NCBI GenBank assembly: GCA_900768805.1
Contig: CAAGEF010000118.1
Span: 1-12,445, forward strand
Reading direction: 5' to 3'
Source of the DNA: Clostridia bacterium
GTDB lineage: Bacteria > Bacillota > Clostridia > TANB77 > CAG-508
Length of the DNA stretch: 12,445 bases
Position 1 is the stretch's first letter. Every line of letters begins with the position of its first letter. The notes under the pieces were generated by a model. That model searched no databases, was not told the DNA's origin, and saw only the letters and a list, made by a program, of their open reading frames with translations. Below, piece after piece: positions 6,761 through 11,449 of the stretch. The translations under genes were made by a program, and so were the position numbers.

Positions 6761-7306
6761 ATGAACAAACCAGTAGTAACAATAGAAATGGAGAATGGAG
6801 GAATTATAAAACTAGAATTATATCCAAGTAAAGCACCAGAAACAGTAAATAATTTTATATCACTTATAAATAAAGGTTTTTATGATGGATTAACATTCCA
6901 TAGAACAATACCAGGCTTCATGGCTCAAGGTGGAGATCCAGAAGGTACAGGAATTGGTGGACCAGGATATTCTATAAAAGGAGAATTTTCTGATAATGGA
7001 TTCGAAAATAATATATCTCATGTAAGAGGAATAATATCAATGGCAAGATCTTCAAATCCAGATAGTGCAGGTTCACAATTTTTTATAGTAACAGATGATT
7101 CAACATTTTTAGATGGACAATATGCAGCATTTGGAAGTGTGTTAGAGGGAATGACAGTTGTTGATGAAATTGTAAAAACAAGAGTAATAACAAGAAGTCC
7201 ATTTGGTGGAGGAAAAGATAGACCAGTAAATCCACCAGTTATGAAAAAAGTTACAGTTGATACTTTTGGCGAAACTTATCCGGAACCAAATAAATTATCA
7301 AAATAG
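6761..7306 (+). CDS. Cyclophilin-type peptidyl-prolyl cis-trans isomerase
   Basis: The protein catalyses cis-trans isomerisation of Xaa-Pro peptide bonds. All 181 residues fit a single cyclophilin domain. FHRTIPGFMAQGGD (46-59) carries the catalytic Arg48 with Phe53, Met54 and Gln56 of the active site, and SAGSQFFIV (102-110) follows. The position often occupied by Trp in eukaryotic cyclophilins is within LDGQYAAFG, as is usual for bacterial forms. There is no signal peptide or lipobox, so it is cytoplasmic. AAGGAGG (6747-6753) is 7 bases before ATG 6761. It probably forms its own transcription unit from the promoter at 6682-6710. A ppiB-type symbol would fit, but I leave it blank because the Clostridia carry several paralogues. 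Confidence 0.95.
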   Translation: MNKPVVTIEMENGGIIKLELYPSKAPETVNNFISLINKGFYDGLTFHRTIPGFMAQGGDPEGTGIGGPGYSIKGEFSDNGFENNISHVRGIISMARSSNPDSAGSQFFIVTDDSTFLDGQYAAFGSVLEGMTVVDEIVKTRVITRSPFGGGKDRPVNPPVMKKVTVDTFGETYPEPNKLSK

Positions 7307-7328
7307 AGAAAATAAAAACAAAAAAGTA

Positions 7329-7357
7329 TTGACAAAATATAATATAGAAGTTATAAT
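7329..7357 (+). promoter_or_regulatory. Consensus sigma-A promoter for tRNA-Leu
   Basis: TTGACA (7329-7334), exactly 17 bases, TATAAT (7352-7357): a perfect match to the consensus at optimal spacing. Transcription should start near 7364, giving a leader of roughly 70 bases before the mature tRNA 5' end at 7433. The strength fits a stable-RNA gene. Confidence 0.92.
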
Positions 7358-7385
7358 AATTTCTGTCAGTTGAAGTAACAAAGTA

Positions 7386-7409
7386 AGAAAAATTTGCGAA
7401 AATTTTTCT
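7386..7409 (+). other. Leader hairpin with GCGA tetraloop
   Basis: AGAAAAATTT (7386-7395) and AAATTTTTCT (7400-7409) form a perfect 10-bp stem closed by GCGA, a GNRA tetraloop. It lies in the tRNA-Leu leader, 24 bases before the mature 5' end. It may help position RNase P cleavage or leader trimming; that role is inference. Confidence 0.5.
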
Positions 7410-7432
7410 AGAAGTACTTGAATTAGTAGTAT

Positions 7433-7522
7433 GCAGATGTGGCGAAACTGGCAGACGCACAGGACTTAAAATCCTGCGGGACTTAAACTCCCGTGCCGGT
7501 TCGATTCCGGCCATCTGCACCA
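7433..7522 (+). tRNA. tRNA-Leu (anticodon UAA), CCA encoded
   Basis: A class II cloverleaf can be folded by eye. The acceptor stem is GCAGATG with CATCTGC. The anticodon stem CAGGA/TCCTG surrounds the loop CTTAAAA, giving anticodon TAA. A long variable arm CGGGA/TCCCG is typical of tRNA-Leu. The T arm is GCCGG-TTCGATT-CCGGC. The discriminator A is followed by encoded CCA (7520-7522). It reads UUA codons, the dominant Leu codon in this AT-rich genome, which matches its strong promoter. It stands alone between the cyclophilin gene and the secretion locus. Confidence 0.97.
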
Positions 7523-7564
7523 AAAATACAGATTAGAAATTTAATTTCTAATCTGTATTTTTTT
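7523..7564 (+). terminator. Strong rho-independent terminator after tRNA-Leu
   Basis: A perfect stem of about 18 bp (left arm to 7540, right arm from 7544) with a very short loop leads into TTTTTTT (7558-7564). It begins directly after the encoded CCA. It also isolates the secretion locus downstream. Confidence 0.93.
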
Positions 7565-7903
7565 GCGATTTAAGTAGTCAGTTGATGGGGAATTTGTCTA
7601 TCAAATATGTGTTTTAGGGGACATCTTGGAGTGCGGAAAATAATGCCACAAGTGTCCCCAAAAACAGAAAGGAAAAGCTGTAAAAAATGTTGATTTTAAA
7701 AATGTAATATAAATGTAATAAAAAAAAAAAATGTGTAATAGAACTTGAATCTTTTGTGACAGTAAGTATTTAGGTAGATATGCACCAAAATTAATCGTAT
7801 TGCAAGATTTTTTGTTTTTTGATACATTTGAATTAGAATATATCAAATTTTTAATTATATACATAGATATATTTTTAAGATAAACAAAAGAGGAGGTGAA
7901 AAA
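7565..7903. other. 339-base intergenic region before the SipW locus
   Basis: I find no credible gene here. It holds the GGGGACA inverted repeat at 7617-7659, an A-rich run at about 7720-7732, and several weak promoter-like pairs: TTGATT-18-TGTAAT at 7690-7719, and TTGTTT-16-TAGAAT at 7812-7839. The second lies across an inverted repeat, TTTGATA (7818-7824) and TATCAAA (7841-7847), that could be an operator. The downstream operon presumably starts from one of these; I cannot choose. No riboswitch is recognisable, including the known c-di-GMP classes. The region ends with a near-perfect ribosome binding site, AGGAGGTG (7891-7898). Confidence 0.6.
7617..7659. repeat. Imperfect inverted repeat with GGGGACA/TGTCCCC ends
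   Basis: GGGGACA (7617-7623) pairs with TGTCCCC (7653-7659). After a one-base bulge CTTG (7625-7628) pairs with CAAG (7649-7652), leaving a loop of about 20 bases that includes GTGCGG and GCCAC. Just outside are TTTT on the left and AAAAA on the right. The GC-rich ends stand out strongly from the AT-rich surroundings. It could be a small palindromic mobile element such as a REP/MITE-like remnant; no transposase is present. Confidence 0.5.
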
Positions 7904-8533
7904 ATGAAAGAAGATAAAAAAGTAAAAAATAATAAGAGAACATTAATTATTTTGGTATTAGCTATAATAGCTTTGATATGTGTTACTGGATATGGTGTGT
8001 GGTCTAGATATTATACAGATGGTAACTTTGAAGCAACAGAGACTGTATCTATATCATCATTCAATCCTACTGCTGATAGTTCTTTTATATATGATGCGGC
8101 ACAGAGTACTAGAACTGCAACTATACAAGAATATGCTGGTGGATATTATGTCTATGATACTATAGAGATAAAAAATGATGGTGAGACTACTGTTGAAATT
8201 AATATAGATAATATTAATGCTACAACAAGTGGTAGTAGCTATTGTCTTTATTCAGTAAGTGCAGAGCAAATTGGAATGGATGGTACTGGTTATGAAACAA
8301 CTGGTTCTTCTTATGGTAATGTAATGTACAAACTTGATGGTTCAGATAATACTATTCCATTTACATTAGCAGCGGGTGAATCAAAAACTGTAGAAATTGG
8401 TGTTGCGGTAGGAGCTGATGGTAGTTCACTTACGAATGTTAATAGTGATACTTTGGTATATACTACTAGTGCAATTTATGGAGGAGATACTGATGTAAGC
8501 ATTAATTATACAATAACTGCTACACAACAATAA
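7904..8533 (+). CDS. Putative SipW-dependent secreted fibre/matrix subunit (TasA/BsaA-like)
   Basis: A 209-residue exported protein: a basic start (KKVKNNKR), a hydrophobic segment (about 13-30), then GYGVWSRYYTDGNFEAT. That junction resembles the signal-peptide end of SipW substrates, where TasA has GTWAAFND. The mature part is rich in Ser, Thr, Gly, Tyr and Asp, with beta-strand patterns (DTIEIKNDGETTVEINID, SKTVEIGVAVG) and a single Cys. This fits a TasA/BsaA-like beta-sandwich that builds extracellular fibres or matrix. AGGAGGTG five bases before the ATG predicts strong translation. Together with its first place in the operon and the hairpins after its stop, this suggests it is the main subunit. 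Two hand-counted 60-base lines gave 32-35% G+C, higher than the genes that follow. The family call rests on context and pattern only. Confidence 0.7.
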   Translation: MKEDKKVKNNKRTLIILVLAIIALICVTGYGVWSRYYTDGNFEATETVSISSFNPTADSSFIYDAAQSTRTATIQEYAGGYYVYDTIEIKNDGETTVEINIDNINATTSGSSYCLYSVSAEQIGMDGTGYETTGSSYGNVMYKLDGSDNTIPFTLAAGESKTVEIGVAVGADGSSLTNVNSDTLVYTTSAIYGGDTDVSINYTITATQQ

Positions 8534-8541
8534 TAAGTTAA

Positions 8542-8581
8542 AAGAATAATATTAAATATGAAAATATTCAATATTATTCTT
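8542..8581 (+). promoter_or_regulatory. Hairpin A after the main-subunit gene, GAAA tetraloop
   Basis: AAGAATAATATT (8542-8553) pairs with AATATTATTCTT (8570-8581). After one A/C mismatch AATAT pairs with ATATT around a GAAA (GNRA) tetraloop (8560-8563). That is 17 base pairs in all. No T run follows, so it looks like a 3'-end stabiliser or attenuator element rather than a plain terminator. It shares bases 8571-8581 with hairpin B. Confidence 0.7.
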
Positions 8582-8625
8582 AAATTTAGAGTCTAAAATT
8601 TAGACTTTAAATTTAGGAATAATAT
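8571..8625 (+). promoter_or_regulatory. Hairpin B, alternative to hairpin A, next to the anchor-gene ribosome binding site
   Basis: Bases 8571-8597 can pair with 8599-8625 as a palindrome with no mismatch other than two G-U pairs; the last few central pairs must open to form a loop. The left 11 bases are also the 3' arm of hairpin A, so the two folds exclude each other. The structure ends exactly where the ribosome binding site AAGGAG (8626-8631) begins. Confidence 0.7.
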
Positions 8626-8636
8626 AAGGAGAGCAA

Positions 8637-9491
8637 ATGAAAAAAGATAACAAAACATTATATTTTTTAATTATCATATTTTTTTTAATATTGGTTATTT
8701 TAATTGGTATTAATGTTGTTATTCATTTTTCTTATAATAATATTGGCACTACTACAGATGTTATAAATATTGAATTTGAAGAACAAGATAATGATAGTAA
8801 TGATATAAAAAAAGAAAATGAAAAGCAAGATGAAGAGCATAGTAATTTAGAAAATAGTAATAGAAATAATTCTAGTATTAACAGTAATAAAATAACAAAT
8901 AGTACAATTGAATTATATGAAGATGATGGAAATTTTGAGATAAATGATAAAAAACAGATATGGAGTAAAACAACAGAAATAAAAATTTTTGATAGAGATA
9001 AAGTTTCCCCAAATGATACTGGGGAATACGAGTTTATTATAAATAATAATACAATTGAAAATTTAAAATACAAGATTAAATTCATTGAAGTAAATAAATA
9101 TAATGTAAATATGATGTATAAATTAAGCAGAAATAATGAATTTATAGCTGGTGATAAAGATGAATGGTTATATTATGATAAATTAAATGTAGATGAAAAA
9201 GTATTAAATACAAGAAAAAATGATGTGTATAGGCTAGAGTGGAAATGGGTAGATGCAGATAACGATACACAAGTTGGAAGAACTAAAGGAGCGAATTATA
9301 CAATAAATGTTTTAGTTGAAGCAGAAGAAACTCAAGAGATTGATGAAAGTGCAAATTGGTGGAATAATCCAAGAACGGGAGATGATATAGTATATACAAT
9401 AATAGTTGGAGTTTTATCATCAATAATATTATTTCTAATAATATTATTAAAAATTCAGAAGGATAGTGATAACTTTGTTAAAAAAGATTAA
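8637..9491 (+). CDS. Membrane-anchored beta-domain protein with C-terminal NPRTG motif (candidate fibre anchor)
   Basis: The 284-residue protein has an N-terminal hydrophobic segment (about 8-30), then a highly charged Asn/Glu/Asp/Lys/Ser linker (about 45-92). A beta-rich domain follows (about 95-235) with DTGEYEFIINNN, YRLEWKWVDADNDTQVG and ANYTINVLVEAEE, the kind of pattern seen in BsaA-like SipW-dependent matrix proteins. Then come NPRTGD (244-249), a second membrane segment (about 252-271) and a short basic/acidic tail. NPxTG-membrane-tail resembles a sortase signal, though Arg in the variable site and a long tail are unusual, and no sortase is in the window. Its place before sipW recalls TapA, which anchors TasA fibres; the analogy is functional, not sequence-based. 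AAGGAG lies 5 bases before the ATG. The end overlaps the next gene. Confidence 0.75.
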   Translation: MKKDNKTLYFLIIIFFLILVILIGINVVIHFSYNNIGTTTDVINIEFEEQDNDSNDIKKENEKQDEEHSNLENSNRNNSSINSNKITNSTIELYEDDGNFEINDKKQIWSKTTEIKIFDRDKVSPNDTGEYEFIINNNTIENLKYKIKFIEVNKYNVNMMYKLSRNNEFIAGDKDEWLYYDKLNVDEKVLNTRKNDVYRLEWKWVDADNDTQVGRTKGANYTINVLVEAEETQEIDESANWWNNPRTGDDIVYTIIVGVLSSIILFLIILLKIQKDSDNFVKKD

Positions 9492-9948
9492 AAATATATT
9501 TTTAGATTTAATGATAGTAGCATTAATATTATTAATAATTATAGAAATTACAAATAGAAATAAGCCAATAAATATATTTGATTATTATCTATTCTATGTT
9601 AAGTCTGGGAGCATGGAGAATACTTTATGTGTAGGTGATTATATTATAATAAAAAAGAGTAACAACTATAATGTTGGAGATATAGTAACATATAAGAAGG
9701 ATAATGGAATGTATATCACGCACAGAATAGTTAGTATTAATGATGATAAAGTAACAACAAAAGGAGATGCAAATAAAGTAAATGATCCCGAAATATCTAG
9801 AGAAATAATAATAGGTAAATTAGTGTTTAAAAGTGTTTTTTTAAATTTTATTATAAAAAACAAACTGATAGTAATTCTAATAATAATAATTTTATTATTA
9901 ATTAAATCAATAATAAATAATAAAAAGGTGGTTGGAGCTAATGAGTAG
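9466..9948 (+). CDS. sipW: Signal peptidase I of SipW type
   Basis: This membrane protease removes signal peptides of a dedicated set of exported proteins. The ~160-residue product has an N-terminal membrane segment (about 13-28). The catalytic box is SGSMENTLCVGDYIIIKK with nucleophile Ser49. His86 in YITHRIVSI takes the general-base position instead of Lys, as in the ER/SipW (Ser/His) class. GDANKVNDPE (100-109) is the late conserved box. A C-terminal membrane segment (about 133-147), typical of SipW, follows. The start is uncertain: GTG 9466 is only 2 bases from AGAAGGA (9457-9463), whereas TTG 9475 is 11 bases away and may be the true start (157 residues). Both overlap the preceding gene, implying coupling. 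The neighbours with SipW-like signal peptides are its likely substrates. Confidence 0.92.
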   Translation: MITLLKKIKNIFLDLMIVALILLIIIEITNRNKPINIFDYYLFYVKSGSMENTLCVGDYIIIKKSNNYNVGDIVTYKKDNGMYITHRIVSINDDKVTTKGDANKVNDPEISREIIIGKLVFKSVFLNFIIKNKLIVILIIIILLLIKSIINNKKVVGANE

Positions 9949-10462
9949 AAAAAATATTCTGATATTGTTTGCGGTTATTTTGATATTTATATCTCCACTA
10001 ACTATAACTGTTGCTAAATTTTGTGTAGAAGGTTCGTTTAATGTTTCTACAAATATTTATGTTCCTAAATTTGCACCAATAGTAAATGGAAAAAGCGAAC
10101 TAAGTCAATCTATAGACTTAGTCAGTACAATAACTAATAGTAAATCATTTGCTCCAGGTGCTAGAGGCTGTTTTGATATTAATATAGATTTTACAAATGT
10201 TCAATCAGCTGCAGAGTATATAATAAATATGGATAAAACAAATTTGCCAAATAATATGCACTTTTATAGTGATGAAGCTTTACAAAGTGAAATTAATAGT
10301 TTAAATGGAACTTATTCAAATTCTAATAATAATTTAATAATTAATAATAAGATATATTGGTGGTGGGAATATAAAAATGATGAAGCTAGTAACACAAATG
10401 ATAATTTGTTTATGAATAAGAGTATAAATTTACCAGTTACTGTAACGATAATTCAAAAATAA
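9941..10462 (+). CDS. Secreted BsaA-like SipW-dependent protein
   Basis: A 173-residue exported protein with a signal segment (about 5-24) ending TITVA before KFCVEGSF, a plausible cleavage site after Ala. The mature domain carries SFAPGARGCFDINIDF (APG-x-x-G followed by a strand), AEYIINMDKTNLPNNMHFYSDE, and IYWWWEYKND. It ends in PVTVTIIQK. The order of APGxxG, a central NLPxNxxFYSDE-like block, W(E)Y with an acidic loop, and a final VTVT strand is what I associate with BsaA-family SipW-dependent biofilm matrix proteins. Cys28 and Cys77 could pair. ATG 9941 overlaps the sipW stop by 8 bases with GGAG 3 bases upstream and AAGGTGG further out; an in-frame TTG at 9932 is less likely. It probably works as a minor subunit or matrix component. 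Confidence 0.78.
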   Translation: MSRKNILILFAVILIFISPLTITVAKFCVEGSFNVSTNIYVPKFAPIVNGKSELSQSIDLVSTITNSKSFAPGARGCFDINIDFTNVQSAAEYIINMDKTNLPNNMHFYSDEALQSEINSLNGTYSNSNNNLIINNKIYWWWEYKNDEASNTNDNLFMNKSINLPVTVTIIQK

Positions 10463-10472
10463 GGATGAATTA

Positions 10473-10919
10473 ATGAAAAAGAAAAAATTATTTATTAGTA
10501 TTTTGCTAATATTTATAGTTATTACTTTGATAAGTAGCGTTTATGCACATTTTGCTATGAAAATAAATATTAGTGTAAATGGAACAAGTAGTAATTTAAT
10601 ATGTGATGCTGAAATTGATAGTACAAGTTATAAAAACGAGTATGGGTATGCAGAGTTTAAGGTTATTGTAAAAAACTATAATTCAAATAATGAGGTTTCT
10701 AGTGCTCCTTATAAATATACTTTGAAAGTAGAAAATAATGGAGAAACAAATGCTTTATTTGGGTATGAAAATAGTTTTAATGAAAATATTGTTTTAAATG
10801 ATGAAATGAATACTTCTACTGAAAATACAAAGGAATATAAAGTTCAAGTTAAAACAGATAAATCAACCAGTGAAAAGGTAGATTACAAGGTAACTATAAA
10901 TTGTGTTCAGTCGGAATAA
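10473..10919 (+). CDS. Small secreted beta-rich protein of the SipW locus
   Basis: A 148-residue exported protein that I cannot name further. The hydrophobic segment (about 6-23) ends in SSVYA before HFAMKINISVNGTSS, so cleavage after Ala25 is plausible. The mature part alternates hydrophobic and polar residues in strands (AEFKVIVKNYN, YKYTLKVENNGE, EYKVQVKTDK, DYKVTINC), typical of an immunoglobulin-like beta-sandwich. Cys44 near the first strand and Cys144 in the last could form a disulfide. AAGGA (10461-10465) overlaps the preceding stop codon and lies 7 bases from the ATG, so it belongs to the same operon. A role as minor pilin or matrix subunit is inferred from context only. Confidence 0.7.
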   Translation: MKKKKLFISILLIFIVITLISSVYAHFAMKINISVNGTSSNLICDAEIDSTSYKNEYGYAEFKVIVKNYNSNNEVSSAPYKYTLKVENNGETNALFGYENSFNENIVLNDEMNTSTENTKEYKVQVKTDKSTSEKVDYKVTINCVQSE

Positions 10920-10942
10920 AATTAAGGAAGGTTTTAAAATAT

Positions 10943-11434
10943 ATGAATTCAAAAAAAGAGATTATAATTAGTATACTGATTTCTATTTTTATTATATTTT
11001 TTTCGGTAGTTAATACTTATTCTGCATTTACTATGAATATAGAGAAAACAGGAAGTATAACCACAACTTCTTTATCATCAACATTTTTATCAGATAGCGA
11101 GTTTGTAGATAAAGTAAAACAAATTGCAACTAAAAGTGGAGTTACAATAGATGAAGCTTTAATAGATAAAAGTTTAATTCAAAGGGTAAATGATTTGCCA
11201 ACTATTGAATTTACAAATGAAAATGTGGTATCTACAAGTGATTCAGATGTACCGATATATTTATGGATTGAAAATAATGTAATTTATTATTATACAATTG
11301 CAACAAATATATCTCAAAATAATGATGTATTGCAATATACTAATATGTTGCAAAAAAATAATATATTGCAAAATACTGATATATCGCCAAATACTGATGT
11401 ATCACAAAATACTAATGTATTGCCAAATACTTAA
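10943..11434 (+). CDS. Short surface protein resembling a BspA-type N-terminus, with hexapeptide repeats
   Basis: A 163-residue exported protein. A signal segment (about 6-24) ends NTYS before AFTMNIEKTG, SipW-substrate-like. A helical stretch (52-83, FVDKVKQIATKSGVTIDEAL) and then SDVPIYLWIENNVIYYYT (101-118) follow. The last pattern resembles the region that precedes the leucine-rich DUF285 repeats in BspA-family surface proteins of Clostridia, from memory. Here no such repeats follow. Instead residues 125-163 are hexapeptide repeats of the form [QP]-x-[NT]-[ND]-[VIM]-[LS], ending at TAA. ATG 10943 is preceded by AAGGAAGG (10924-10931) at 11 bases; an in-frame upstream TTG at 10901 lies within the previous gene and would disrupt the signal peptide. 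It could be a truncated BspA relative or a separate repeat protein. Confidence 0.72.
   Translation: MNSKKEIIISILISIFIIFFSVVNTYSAFTMNIEKTGSITTTSLSSTFLSDSEFVDKVKQIATKSGVTIDEALIDKSLIQRVNDLPTIEFTNENVVSTSDSDVPIYLWIENNVIYYYTIATNISQNNDVLQYTNMLQKNNILQNTDISPNTDVSQNTNVLPNT
11315..11431 (+). repeat. 18-bp tandem repeat, 6.5 copies, inside a gene
   Basis: Six full 18-bp units start at 11315, 11333, 11351, 11369, 11387 and 11405, with a partial seventh at 11423-11431. A typical unit is CAAAATACTAATGTATTG; the copies differ at several positions. Each encodes six residues, so a change in copy number keeps the reading frame. Confidence 0.9.
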
Positions 11435-11449
11435 ATAGGTGGTGTTAAA

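Noticed and set aside
7251..7523. Reverse-strand frame across tRNA-Leu
   Set aside because: It translates through the tRNA gene, a common false protein call at tRNA loci.
7601..7864. Reverse-strand frame of 87 codons in the gap before the SipW locus
   Set aside because: It has no ribosome binding site, low-complexity Phe/Tyr/Ile content and covers the palindrome; no family pattern seen.
7565..7903. c-di-GMP or other riboswitch before the matrix operon
   Set aside because: I looked because surface fibres are often c-di-GMP-controlled, but no conserved riboswitch core could be recognised.
7980..8165. 61-codon frame inside the main-subunit gene in another frame
   Set aside because: It is a shadow of the well-supported 7904 gene, with no ribosome binding site of its own.
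11315..11431. CRISPR-like array
   Set aside because: The 18-bp units are contiguous without spacers, vary in sequence and encode in-frame hexapeptides, so they are a coding tandem repeat.
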